From positions 1-32,500 of the forward strand of contig NZ_AMDP01000058.1 in NCBI RefSeq assembly GCF_028128615.1: a DNA stretch of 32,500 nucleotides. The letters run 5' to 3'. Source of the DNA: Enterococcus sp. 5H. Lineage in GTDB: Bacteria; Bacillota; Bacilli; Lactobacillales; Enterococcaceae. Each line of letters begins with the position of its first letter. The first letter of the stretch is position 1. A program made the translations under genes and the position numbers. Positions 1 to 8,580 of the stretch are shown piece by piece. The notes under the pieces are model-generated. The model did not search any database and was not told the DNA's origin. It saw nothing but the letters and a program-made list of their open reading frames with translations.

Positions 1-719
1 TACGAACTTCTTTTACCCCTGAAACCGTTGTTGGTGTTACGATCACATCAAAACTATTGGTAGCATTGTTATATGCTGTGGCTCTTGCATCTAAACCTGG
101 TTGTGTTACGTTAAAGGTATCTGACGAGATACACTGCATTGTCCCGTTTGATAATTTCACATACGTATCTGCAAAGTATTTCCCTGAATTTTTATGATTG
201 TTTATATTGATTGTTGTTTGATACGTTCCATTACTATTTTTAGTTGCTACATACCATTTTAAATCATTAGATGACCACACAGCTACATGTACAGTCATTG
301 CTCCTTGATAGTTTCCTTGATTAACAGTTGTCGTTGCTTTGTATGTGGTCTCTTTTCCATTGGTGTCTTCAATGGTTGTTTTTCCTCCTAGTGACCAAGA
401 AACATCCACCGGATTAGCAACCATGCCATTTACTAAACCATTATTGGAATACAAATAGACATGCACTGTATAGTTCCCTGTGTTGTATTGATGATCTTTA
501 ATATTCACTGTTGCTTTGTAGGTACCATCTGCTTGTCTTGTCGCTCTATACCAAATTAAATCAGAACGATCAGCCTTGCTCCATACTGGAATACGAACTT
601 CTTTTACCCCTGAAACCGTTGTTGGTGTTACGATCACATCAAAACTATTGGTAGCATTGTTATATGCTGTGGCTCTTGCATCTAAACTTGGTTGCGTTAC
701 GTTGAAGGTATCAGATGAG
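1..719. repeat. Near-identical direct repeat inside the GH25 gene (1-128 and 592-719)
   Basis: Bases 1-128 and 592-719 align without gaps. The first 96 bases are identical and about 5 differences fall in the remainder. The 591-base offset is exactly 197 codons, so the repeat keeps frame and corresponds to two consecutive GBS_Bsp-like domains. Confidence 0.9.
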
Positions 720-2023
720 GCCCCAACTTGAGTACTTTTATTCATTTTCGCATAGGTATGGACAATATATTTGCCTGCCGTAGCATGATTGGCAATATTT
801 ATACTAGCTGTCCAAGTTCCATCACCATTTCTTTTTGCAGGGTACCATACCAAATCATCCTGTCCATTCTCTTCTGACCATGTTGCAAAATATACTTCAA
901 TTGGAGAATAACCTCCGGCTTCAATGGTAGTCGTTGCTTCAAATATAGTTTCATTACCACTTTTATCCGTTATTTTTGTCGATCCTTTCACTGGAATGTC
1001 ACTGGTCCAGCCACTATCCCCAGTAAATAATCCCGTATAATCCGTATTAATGTCAAAAGGATGGGCGATACCTGGGAAATAAAAATTCGATGACCACTGC
1101 CATGCACTGTAATCATTATTCCAGTTTTGAGAAGCCGTAGGCGTATAAGGATATTGAGCTACCCAAATATTTTCTTTTCCAAAAAGGCTTGTATTAAATC
1201 GTCCTCCAGCAACATCTAACCAACTTCTTGACATATAATAAGCAATTCTTGTATAGCCTAATGAATTTAACTTTGTCTTAAATGTACTTGTATTAGTATT
1301 CAAGCTGGATATATTCATTGGGGACTCTTCGATATCTGATACCATTACTGTAGTCTTTGATAGTCCCAATTCATTTGCTTTACTAGCAAAGTAAGCAGCT
1401 TCTAATTCAGCGCCAGCAGCAGAGGTATAATGACTATAATGATAAACGGAAACTGTCATACCAGCTAATTTTGCATTATCAATTTGTGATTTTGCGTATG
1501 GATTGAAGTAAGTTGTCCCTTCTGTTAACTTGACAACAACCCCAGTAATGCCATATGTCTTCATCATTTGAAATTGATTAACCGAAATAGTCTCATTGTG
1601 TGATGAAATATCAATAAAGTGAGCTGCTGGGCGATTGCTTTCCCCTGCATTGACTATATCTACTGTATTTCTTGTCATTCGACTGCCAAGTGACGGTAAT
1701 GTATTCAAATCAGAACGACTACCAGTTGATGGCTCATAATAGTTATCATTTTCTTCTGATAGATTGCTATCTTCAGTTTCATTATCTGTGGATCGAGTTT
1801 GCTCCGTAGTATCAGTTGATTGATTGATTTCTGAAGTAGTAGTCTCATTAGTTTCTAAAGATGGCTCTATATTTTTTTCAACAGTCGTCTGCGGTAAGTT
1901 AAGTGAGGGTGATGTACTTTCAGATGCTTTAACACTCTCTGCTTTTACCTGAAAAACAGGAAACAAATTGCTAAATACAAGACAAGTACAAAGAGATACT
2001 GAAAGCAAAATCTTTTTTTTCAT
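1..2023 (-). CDS. Secreted GH25 muramidase with GBS_Bsp-like repeats (3' end beyond window)
   Basis: 674 codons are visible and the frame is still open at base 1, so the C-terminus is missing. The start ATG follows a GGAGG box. Residues 1 to about 28 form a signal peptide (MKKK, hydrophobic core, cleavage near VKA-E). A Ser/Thr/Glu-rich linker reaches about residue 130. A GH25 lysozyme domain follows (about 134-325), with the FIDISSHN strand (Asp138) and the catalytic D-I-E-E (Asp230, Glu232). After it come about four repeats of roughly 95-100 residues resembling GBS_Bsp-like domains, with recurring VWYPAKR/IWYRATR-type and NVTQP motifs; the fourth is cut by the window edge. The family cleaves the MurNAc-GlcNAc bond of peptidoglycan; the repeats probably bind cell wall (inference). 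Divergent from the gene at 2300. Autolysin and prophage-type endolysin are both possible, but the signal peptide and repeats favour a secreted host enzyme. Confidence 0.9.
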   Translation of the reverse strand, partial: MKKKILLSVSLCTCLVFSNLFPVFQVKAESVKASESTSPSLNLPQTTVEKNIEPSLETNETTTSEINQSTDTTEQTRSTDNETEDSNLSEENDNYYEPSTGSRSDLNTLPSLGSRMTRNTVDIVNAGESNRPAAHFIDISSHNETISVNQFQMMKTYGITGVVVKLTEGTTYFNPYAKSQIDNAKLAGMTVSVYHYSHYTSAAGAELEAAYFASKANELGLSKTTVMVSDIEESPMNISSLNTNTSTFKTKLNSLGYTRIAYYMSRSWLDVAGGRFNTSLFGKENIWVAQYPYTPTASQNWNNDYSAWQWSSNFYFPGIAHPFDINTDYTGLFTGDSGWTSDIPVKGSTKITDKSGNETIFEATTTIEAGGYSPIEVYFATWSEENGQDDLVWYPAKRNGDGTWTASINIANHATAGKYIVHTYAKMNKSTQVGASSDTFNVTQPSLDARATAYNNATNSFDVIVTPTTVSGVKEVRIPVWSKADRSDLIWYRATRQADGTYKATVNIKDHQYNTGNYTVHVYLYSNNGLVNGMVANPVDVSWSLGGKTTIEDTNGKETTYKATTTVNQGNYQGAMTVHVAVWSSNDLKWYVATKNSNGTYQTTININNHKNSGKYFADTYVKLSNGTMQCISSDTFNVTQPGLDARATAYNNATNSFDVIVTPTTVSGVKEVR

Positions 2024-2299
2024 GATATTCCTCCAAAATTGGTTAATTAAATGGTTAATACAGGTCTATTTATTTTTGCCTGCATCTGACATATTTTACA
2101 TTATTAGAATTAATAAATCAAATTGAACGAAAAGTATGAAACTTAATTTCTACAACTATTCCTTTCATTTCTATTATTGGTATGAACTACCATAAAAGTA
2201 CATAGATTGGAATGTATAATATATATGTAGTCTGATTTGCTCTAAACATCTTTTTAGAGTAAAATCAAATTTGATACTTTAGTAGGAAGAGAGAATTTT

Positions 2300-3262
2300 A
2301 TGAATAAAACAATAAAAAAAATATTAAACATCTTAGGAAATGTTGTTACCTTACTTGCCATTTATTTTGTCTTTAAAAAGTTATTTTCAAGTGACTTAGA
2401 TTATTCTGAAATTTTTAACCAAAAGGACATCTCTATTGTCTTATTCGTTATAATTTTTTTAAGTATTATTATCATTTTAAACTGTTTTCCTTGGAAAACT
2501 TTAGTAGAAATATTTGCAAAGGAAAAAATGCCTTGGTTAGATACCGCAAAGGTTTATACAAAATCCAATTTACTAAAATATTTACCAGGCAATGTTTTTC
2601 AATATGTCGGCAGAAACCAGTTAGCTTCTAAAATGGATATTTCTCATATTCAAGTTGCAGCAGCTACTGTATTTGATGTAGCTGTCAACGTTTTAGCAGG
2701 AATGATTTTAGCATCTATCTACCTTTTGAAAAATAATTTATTATCTGATTTTTTTACTGATCTACCTATAGCACTAGTATTAGGTTTGTGTCTATTATTT
2801 ATTCTTTTTATAATTTTATTATTCTATGTTTTTAGAAATAAGATCAGACCTTGGTTGAAAAAGTATCGTTACTTATTCACTAAATCAACAATCAAGGGAC
2901 TATTTATTTGCTTAGCTTATTACATAGTAACCATGTTGGTTCAAAGTTTATTGTTCATTGCTGTACTTGTTTATGTAGTAGGAGTATCACTTGACTTAAA
3001 CCTCTTTTTAAGTTTATTTTCTGCTTATACATTTTCTTGGTTAGTTGGTTTTGTAACCCCTGGTGCACCTGCAGGAATTGGAATTAGAGAAGCTGTAATG
3101 GCAGGGGCAACCGGTGGCTTAATTAATGAAGGGACAATTACTTTTGCAATGGTTATTTTCCGAGTCTTAACAACTTTAGCTGATGGTATAGCCTTTTTAT
3201 TAGTCTTCGGTTATAGTAAATTTGTAAGAAAAAAGAAAACTCCTGATAAACGTGTCAACTAA
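2300..3262 (+). CDS. LPG-synthase-type (UPF0104/AglD-like) multi-pass membrane protein
   Basis: 320 residues with about eight hydrophobic segments (for example 12-26, 45-63, 125-143, 154-177, 202-228, 234-256, 282-307). The pattern and the motif FVTPGAPAGIGIREA near residue 250 match the lysylphosphatidylglycerol synthase transmembrane family (PF03706). The soluble aminoacyl-transferase domain of MprF is absent, so this is the membrane module alone. Such stand-alone proteins often sit among glycosyltransferase genes and are suspected of moving or modifying lipid-linked substrates. The start is preceded by AGGAAGAGAG at suitable spacing. It is the only plus-strand gene in the glycan region and ends convergently against the 859-residue GT-C gene. 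A role in the same glycan pathway is inferred from location only. Confidence 0.75.
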   Translation: MNKTIKKILNILGNVVTLLAIYFVFKKLFSSDLDYSEIFNQKDISIVLFVIIFLSIIIILNCFPWKTLVEIFAKEKMPWLDTAKVYTKSNLLKYLPGNVFQYVGRNQLASKMDISHIQVAAATVFDVAVNVLAGMILASIYLLKNNLLSDFFTDLPIALVLGLCLLFILFIILLFYVFRNKIRPWLKKYRYLFTKSTIKGLFICLAYYIVTMLVQSLLFIAVLVYVVGVSLDLNLFLSLFSAYTFSWLVGFVTPGAPAGIGIREAVMAGATGGLINEGTITFAMVIFRVLTTLADGIAFLLVFGYSKFVRKKKTPDKRVN

Positions 3263-3349
3263 ACAATCTAGTTAATCTGGAACCAACAATTCATAAGTAT
3301 ATCCAGCTGACTGTAGAACTAATAATTTTATATAGATGTTTACAAAAAC

Positions 3350-3392
3350 AATAATCCAAATACTGATCAAAACGATTAGTATCTGGATTATT
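3350..3392. terminator. Bidirectional intrinsic terminator between convergent genes
   Basis: Arms 3350-3368 and 3374-3392 pair over 19 bases with one mismatch and one G-T wobble, loop AAAAC. On the minus strand the stem is followed by TGTTTTTGT and on the plus strand by TCTTGTC, so it can serve both the gene ending at 3262 and the gene ending at 3550. The rest of the 287-base gap shows nothing I recognise. Confidence 0.8.
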
Positions 3393-3549
3393 TCTTGTCT
3401 ATAGAGATGTTTATTTTTTTGAAAATATGATTGAGTGCATGTATTTCAGTATTCTGAAAAATCAAATGAACAAAAAAACAAGCTCTTTTTATTTATCTAG
3501 TTAAATCTCTTTTCTTTAATACGATTTTTATAAGTACTCTGTCGATTTT

Positions 3550-6129
3550 TTAGGAAACTAAATAATCTTTAAAATAATATAAGAAATAAATGAAGTCCCC
3601 ATACAACAAAAGAAGGGTAAACACAACACAGAAAATCGAAATAGCGTTAGAAAGAATTTTATTCGCTCCATTTTCTGTAATTGATATTTTTTCATTAATA
3701 CTTTCCCTAGTTTCACTTAATAGCTTAACACAAAGAAATCCTAATACTGCTATAAAACACAAATAGTATCTTGTCTGATGCGTTCCTGGATAACCATCAA
3801 TATAGAATCGATCAATTGATGTTTTAAACTGCAGAAGTACAGTGAATAAAATAGATGTGTAAAATACTTTTAATAATGTCATCGTATTATCCTTCAATTT
3901 ATTTTTTATGACTAAATAAATAGTAGGCAAAATTAACACTAACATTGAACCTAATTTTTCAACTGATAACCAAGAATTTTCTTTAGACAAAGATACATGG
4001 GATTCTATAGATGTCCATGTCTGGAAGAATTTAGGAAAATAATACATGATGTATTCAGAGAAATTCATATGCAGCCTTTGTTCAAAAGGTACGTAAAAAA
4101 CAGATGAATAAAAATCTGGAATATCCATTGATTGCAATGCAGGTTGAAAAGTATCGAATCGTTTATAAACAAGTACAAAGTATGCAAATGTAATCAGGTA
4201 CAATGGTAATGTAATAAAGAATTCTTTACAATTAATCAATTTGAAGTTTTTTTGTTTATAAATTGAGTAGGTTAAGAAAATCAACGCCGTCAATATTACT
4301 CCAATTCCTGCTGTTACTTTAGTCCACATAGTCAAATTAATTCCTAACGCAATTAATAAATACGTAATGAAATTTAAACGATTTTCAGAAAAACGCAACA
4401 TACCTAAAAAGAAGATATTCACCGTAAGAAGTGTTAAGTTATCATTATTCACACCACTAAATCCATATACCAGCATTGGGATACTCGTTAAAATACTAGC
4501 ATACAACAAATGATAAATTGGTTCTTTTTTTATTCTAGAATAACCAATATAAAATGCCAGAAGTAAACCAGACATACCAATAATAATGTTCATAATTAGT
4601 AGACGGCTATCTTTAACAAAATAATTTCCATCGCCTTTGCTATCTACAGCTCTAGTTAAATGAAGAATTTCATAATATAATGGTGGATGTCCTAAATAAT
4701 TATAAACTGCATTATCAGGAATAAATAATGTATCCCTACCTTCTAACATACCTACTTCAATTTTATTATAATCAGGAACAAAAATATCATTTTCATCCTC
4801 TAGATATGCCAGATAAGAAATATGAGCATCCTCATCTGGTGTGCGACCAACATATTCATGATAGTAATTTATCCGGTAAACTGAATAAATAGAAAATAAA
4901 AGATACACAAATACAATAGCCCATTTAGCTGGTATATTTAATTTTTTGTAATTTAATATTACTGCCAAAAATAATACACCCAAACAAATGATTATGATCA
5001 GTGTTGTTCTTGCATTGAATCGTTCAAACATTGGTGTAAATACGATACTTTTTGCTTCATGCTCCTTGTTACTTTGCATATTGGCAACTAGATAATTTGT
5101 ACTAGTACCTACCGCAAATTGCGCTGGCATCTTATTTTTCTCTTCAATACTTTTTAGAACAATTCTATAACTTTTAGCTTGAGATTTTGGCTGTTTATCA
5201 AATTTAACTTTGTAATAACCTTCACTATTTTCAATATCTTCACCATAAATAATTTGATTAGTGATCGTTTTTCCAGTATCAACATCTAATAATGAAAGAT
5301 ACACATCTTCTGTTGTCTCATTTTCACTAGGATATAAGAACAGATTAATGCCACTTAAGTTATCAAAGCTAGACATAAAATTTTGACTATACACTTTATC
5401 CAATTTTGTTGTTTCAACAGGATCTTCCGTAACAATACCTAAATCTTTACTATTTTCAGCATTCGTATAATTTAATGAGAGGTTTCCTAGATACAAGATT
5501 AATATCCCGGTAGCTAGAACAATTCCAGCATACTTTAAATTAGACATTTTCTTCAAAAAAAGAACTCTTGAACAATAAATAATATAAATAAACAAAACAA
5601 ACGCATATAAGTAGTACTTGATAACACTTTTTTTATATATAACCTTTTCAAAATCATTTCTGAAAGAATCGGAGAAAGTTATTTTAGACTCCCCATTTAA
5701 TTTTTCTACAGAAATAGTATTACCTTCAACAGAAAAGGAATTTTTATTATCTATATAGTTTGCTAATTCTTCACCACTATAATTCTTTATACTCACTTTT
5801 TTATTATCAGTACCAGAACTAATTTCAACATTCTTTATCAAAATATCTTTTGACTGAACATCGTCAATCATAAGTTCTAATTCATCCAATTTAAAGTACT
5901 GAGGATCAATAGCAAATATAGATTGGTTATTGACTACTCTTGTGGAAATTGACTCTATACCTGAATGCTTGTTTCCCATGACTAAAGAAGTCTGGCTAGT
6001 TTCAATGTTACTACTATATTGAATATTCAAATCGATATTAATCGGTAAAACATTAATAAACCTAATTAAAATGATAACTATTATACATATAGAACTTGCT
6101 ATCAAAACTTTAGCATTTTTTTTAATCAT
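3550..6129 (-). CDS. Large GT-C-type membrane glycosyltransferase (DUF2142-like) with extracytoplasmic domains
   Basis: 859 residues. One membrane segment (about 8-28) precedes an outside beta-rich domain (about 30-170). Two more segments (172-192, 200-218) and a second outside domain (about 220-370) follow, then a polytopic core of roughly ten segments. The core starts with T-P-D-E-D-A-H (430-436) in the first outer loop and has G-H-P-P-L-Y-Y (480-486), NND (561-563) and Q-T-R-Y-Y-L (785-790). These positions match the DUF2142/GT-C plan, where an acidic pair in the first outer loop serves catalysis with polyprenyl-phosphate sugars. Ribosome binding site AGGGGA; 16 bases after the GT2 gene at 6146, so probably its enzyme partner: the GT2 makes a lipid-linked sugar and this protein transfers it outside. 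Donor and acceptor are unknown. Very AT-rich. The two outside domains are an unusual addition to the family. Confidence 0.75.
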   Translation of the reverse strand: MIKKNAKVLIASSICIIVIILIRFINVLPINIDLNIQYSSNIETSQTSLVMGNKHSGIESISTRVVNNQSIFAIDPQYFKLDELELMIDDVQSKDILIKNVEISSGTDNKKVSIKNYSGEELANYIDNKNSFSVEGNTISVEKLNGESKITFSDSFRNDFEKVIYKKSVIKYYLYAFVLFIYIIYCSRVLFLKKMSNLKYAGIVLATGILILYLGNLSLNYTNAENSKDLGIVTEDPVETTKLDKVYSQNFMSSFDNLSGINLFLYPSENETTEDVYLSLLDVDTGKTITNQIIYGEDIENSEGYYKVKFDKQPKSQAKSYRIVLKSIEEKNKMPAQFAVGTSTNYLVANMQSNKEHEAKSIVFTPMFERFNARTTLIIIICLGVLFLAVILNYKKLNIPAKWAIVFVYLLFSIYSVYRINYYHEYVGRTPDEDAHISYLAYLEDENDIFVPDYNKIEVGMLEGRDTLFIPDNAVYNYLGHPPLYYEILHLTRAVDSKGDGNYFVKDSRLLIMNIIIGMSGLLLAFYIGYSRIKKEPIYHLLYASILTSIPMLVYGFSGVNNDNLTLLTVNIFFLGMLRFSENRLNFITYLLIALGINLTMWTKVTAGIGVILTALIFLTYSIYKQKNFKLINCKEFFITLPLYLITFAYFVLVYKRFDTFQPALQSMDIPDFYSSVFYVPFEQRLHMNFSEYIMYYFPKFFQTWTSIESHVSLSKENSWLSVEKLGSMLVLILPTIYLVIKNKLKDNTMTLLKVFYTSILFTVLLQFKTSIDRFYIDGYPGTHQTRYYLCFIAVLGFLCVKLLSETRESINEKISITENGANKILSNAISIFCVVFTLLLLYGDFIYFLYYFKDYLVS

Positions 6130-6145
6130 CTTTGTCCCCTATTGA

Positions 6146-7087
6146 TTATTTGTCATAATCTATTTTTTTTACTCGATATTGGATATCTTCCAAAATCTTT
6201 CTATTGGCAGAAATCAAATCTGCTTGTAGCCCAATAACAAAAGTTTGAAACCCTATTAAGAGTAGTGTGCTAGCAAGGATTAATGATTGAATATGACCAG
6301 AACCAAAACCTTGGAAAAAGAAAACCAAAAACCGAACACCGACGATGGCCCCTATAGTAAAAATAGTACCTCCTAAAATGCTAAAAAACATTAAAGGTTT
6401 GTACATCATAAATGCACGAAGTATTGTTAACATTGATTTCTTTATGTACCCAAACATACTGCTAAATAATCTTGAGGGTCTTAACTCACCATTAGTTCTT
6501 ATTGGAACAGACATCATCGCAATCTTATTTCTTCCGGCCTGTACAATCGTTTCTAAGGTATATGTGTATTCATTTGCAACGTTCATTTGCATGGCAGCTT
6601 CTCTACTATACGCTCTAAAGCCACTCGGAGCATCTGGTATATCAGATTTTGAAGCTTTTCTTACAACCCAGCTACCAAATTTTTGTAATTTTTTCTTTAA
6701 CGGAGAAAAATGTTCTGTTTCAGAAATAGGTCGTTCGCCTATAACAATATCCGTTTTACCTTCAATAATTGGCTGTACTAACTTTTTAATATCTGCACCG
6801 TTATACTGGTTGTCAGCATCAGTGTTAACAATAATATCTGCGCCATTTTTAAGACAAGCATCCAATCCAGCCATAAATCCTTTCGCTAGACCCTTATTTC
6901 TTTTGAAATTAACCACGTAATTGACGCCCCAATTGCGAGCAACCTCCACAGTATTATCACTACTGCCATCATTAATAATAAGAACTTCAATCTCATCGAT
7001 ACCATCAATCTTTTTAGGCAGATCATTTAACGCAATTTCTAATGTTTCAGCTTCATTGTAACAAGGTATCTGAATTATAAGTTTCAT
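6146..7087 (-). CDS. GT2 polyprenyl-phosphate glycosyltransferase (DPM1/GtrB-like) with two C-terminal membrane helices
   Basis: Start chosen at 7087, not the ATG at 7096: AAAGGA lies 8 bases before the inner ATG, while the outer ATG directly abuts it. The protein is then 313 residues. GT-A fold with IIQIPCYNEAE at the N-terminus, INDGSSDNT near 38-46, D-A-D near residue 91 (divalent metal and nucleotide sugar), and PSGFRAYS in the middle. Two membrane helices at about 232-258 and 267-287 match the GtrB-type architecture that loads a sugar from a nucleotide donor onto undecaprenyl phosphate at the inner face. Second GT2 of the cassette; it directly precedes the 859-residue GT-C gene. The sugar cannot be read from sequence; glucose-type donors are usual, and glucuronate is conceivable given the nearby UDP-glucose dehydrogenase. 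Confidence 0.85.
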   Translation of the reverse strand: MKLIIQIPCYNEAETLEIALNDLPKKIDGIDEIEVLIINDGSSDNTVEVARNWGVNYVVNFKRNKGLAKGFMAGLDACLKNGADIIVNTDADNQYNGADIKKLVQPIIEGKTDIVIGERPISETEHFSPLKKKLQKFGSWVVRKASKSDIPDAPSGFRAYSREAAMQMNVANEYTYTLETIVQAGRNKIAMMSVPIRTNGELRPSRLFSSMFGYIKKSMLTILRAFMMYKPLMFFSILGGTIFTIGAIVGVRFLVFFFQGFGSGHIQSLILASTLLLIGFQTFVIGLQADLISANRKILEDIQYRVKKIDYDK

Positions 7088-7141
7088 TGTTCCCATCCTT
7101 TATGTTTTATAATTTCATTTCATATAAAAAATATTATTATT

Positions 7142-7480
7142 CTATAGCTTCATGATAGCTATCCCAACTAAAATCACCAATGTACCAATGATTTCTCTAG
7201 TTCCTATCGTCTCATTTAATAGGAAGTAAGATCCTACTAAAATAGCGATGTTGATACACGCTATTGATAAGGGATAGATGTAAGATAGTTCAGACTTGCT
7301 GACTATTACTAACCATAACAAAAAACTAGCTAAATAACATAGAATACCTACTATAACAATCCAAGACATGGACAGCGAAAAAAAACCATTTTGAAGTAGC
7401 AATGTTAAGTCTTTAGACCCTAATTTAAATAAAATTAATCCCAATGAAGATAATACAACATAAATTAAAAATAAAATCAT
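7142..7480 (-). CDS. Small four-helix EamA/SMR-like membrane protein, candidate sugar-lipid flippase
   Basis: 112 residues, almost entirely four hydrophobic helices (about 1-20, 35-60, 65-85, 92-111). The N-terminal FLIYVVLSSLGLILFK pattern and the conserved Glu in LLNETIG resemble half-size EamA/DMT or SMR proteins such as ArnE/ArnF, which flip undecaprenyl-phosphate-sugar. Its start overlaps the stop of the DUF2304 gene as ATGA, so the two are probably translationally coupled; GGAGG lies upstream. The context (GT2, DUF2304, GT2, GT-C) supports a flippase role for the lipid-linked sugar. That role is inference; a multidrug exporter of the SMR type is less likely here. Confidence 0.7.
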   Translation of the reverse strand: MILFLIYVVLSSLGLILFKLGSKDLTLLLQNGFFSLSMSWIVIVGILCYLASFLLWLVIVSKSELSYIYPLSIACINIAILVGSYFLLNETIGTREIIGTLVILVGIAIMKL

Positions 7481-7827
7481 AGATTACCCTCCTTCTCTTT
7501 TTTTGACTTAATTATTGAAACTTCTTGAATCAAGTTTTTAATTTTTTCTTCTTGAACAGATACTACTATACTTTGTATTATTGAAAAAGCTAACAGATAG
7601 ACAATTGCACAAAAGTATAAAAAATTGGACGTTGTTTCAAATCCAAAGAAATCGCTTAATGCTTCTGGTAATTGAGGAAATATCGAAAAAATAACCAATC
7701 CTAATGAAAGAATAAGAAGACTAGTAGAGCGTTTTAAAGTCAACTTATTTTGATTAATAGATCGGATAACAAAAATGAAAAATACAATTGCAACAATAAA
7801 CATTTCGATTCGAAAGATTGTAGTCAA
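7477..7827 (-). CDS. DUF2304 membrane protein, GacJ-like partner of the upstream GT2 enzyme
   Basis: 116 residues with three hydrophobic segments (about 6-22, 33-50, 68-92) and a charged C-terminal tail with coiled-coil character (VQEEKIKNLIQEVSIIKSKK). Size and layout match DUF2304. In the group A streptococcal carbohydrate cluster the DUF2304 protein GacJ forms a complex with GacI and boosts synthesis of undecaprenyl-phosphate-GlcNAc. Here it starts 2 bases after the GT2 gene at 7830, as expected for a tight pair. The start is a TTG with GGAGGG nine bases upstream, inside the end of the GT2 gene; an inner ATG (residue 9) is the alternative. The partner assignment comes from family knowledge and adjacency. 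Confidence 0.8.
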   Translation of the reverse strand: MTTIFRIEMFIVAIVFFIFVIRSINQNKLTLKRSTSLLILSLGLVIFSIFPQLPEALSDFFGFETTSNFLYFCAIVYLLAFSIIQSIVVSVQEEKIKNLIQEVSIIKSKKEKEGNL

Positions 7828-7829
7828 TT

Positions 7830-8561
7830 TTACTTTCCCTCCTTCATGAATGCAGCAATGAGGATTGCTCCGCCAACTTCAAGCATATATTTTATAGACT
7901 TAAATGAATGGATGGAAGATTTCCCTCCCATTCTCTCTTTCATATTAACTGGAACTTCTTTCACTCGTACTTTATTTTTGATCAAATGAACAATTGTTTC
8001 TGGTTCTGGATATTCTACTGGATAGCGACTACAAAACATGCGAATAATATTTTTATTTGCAGCTCGATAACCTGAAGTAACATCATATATTTTTTCTTTT
8101 GTAACTAACCTAATTAACATTGAAATAATTTTAATTCCTACACGTCTCATAGAAGTTGTCTGAAATCCTGATGATGTGACATCAATAAAACGTGAACCAA
8201 TACAGAAATCAGCTTTATTATCAATAATTGGTTGGACAATTTTAAATAAACTATTAATATCATGCTGTCCATCCCCATCAAATTGGACGGCTATATCGTA
8301 CCCATATTCAAAAGCATATTTATATCCCGTTTGAACAGCTCCGCCAATTCCCAAATTTTGTATTAGATGAACAGAAGTTATATCATGATTTTTAAGAAGT
8401 TGTCCTGTCTTATCTGTAGATCCATCATTTATTACGATGTAATCTAATGTATAAGAATTTAATAACTGTTTATTTTCTAGTTTAAAATTTTTAATTGCTT
8501 CAATAGTGTCTAAAATACTGGCTTCCTCATTGTAAGCTGGGATAATCAATAGAATCTTCAA
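7830..8561 (-). CDS. GT2 polyprenyl-phosphate glycosyltransferase, GacI/DPM1-like
   Basis: Start taken as TTG at 8561 (protein starting MKILLIIPAYNEE, 243 residues) because AGAGGTG lies 5 bases upstream. A further TTG in frame at 8579 has no ribosome binding site before it. GT-A domain: PAYNEE at the N-terminus, INDGSTDKT, QFDGDGQHD (metal-binding acidic cluster near residue 90), TSGYRAANK near 160 and YPEPE near 184. There are no clear membrane helices, unlike the second GT2 of the cassette, which fits an enzyme that needs a separate membrane partner: the DUF2304 protein next door. Predicted reaction: transfer of a sugar from a nucleotide donor to undecaprenyl phosphate. GlcNAc would be the guess by analogy with GacI, but the donor is not determined. 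Confidence 0.85.
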   Translation of the reverse strand: MKILLIIPAYNEEASILDTIEAIKNFKLENKQLLNSYTLDYIVINDGSTDKTGQLLKNHDITSVHLIQNLGIGGAVQTGYKYAFEYGYDIAVQFDGDGQHDINSLFKIVQPIIDNKADFCIGSRFIDVTSSGFQTTSMRRVGIKIISMLIRLVTKEKIYDVTSGYRAANKNIIRMFCSRYPVEYPEPETIVHLIKNKVRVKEVPVNMKERMGGKSSIHSFKSIKYMLEVGGAILIAAFMKEGK

Positions 8562-8580
8562 ACGTACACCTCTTCTCAAT

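Noticed and set aside
1-2023. Muramidase as part of a prophage lysis module
   Set aside because: It has a Sec signal peptide and surface-type repeats, and no holin or phage gene is nearby in the visible part.
2213-2259. Promoter (TATAAT at 2215-2220) and small hairpin (2240-2259) before the gene at 2300
   Set aside because: The -10 is good but no -35 at an acceptable distance was found, and the hairpin has only seven pairs; too weak to list as a feature.
6345-6920. 191-residue plus-strand frame opposite the GT2 gene
   Set aside because: Entirely antisense to a gene with clear GT2 motifs and no ribosome binding site; a shadow of its codon pattern.
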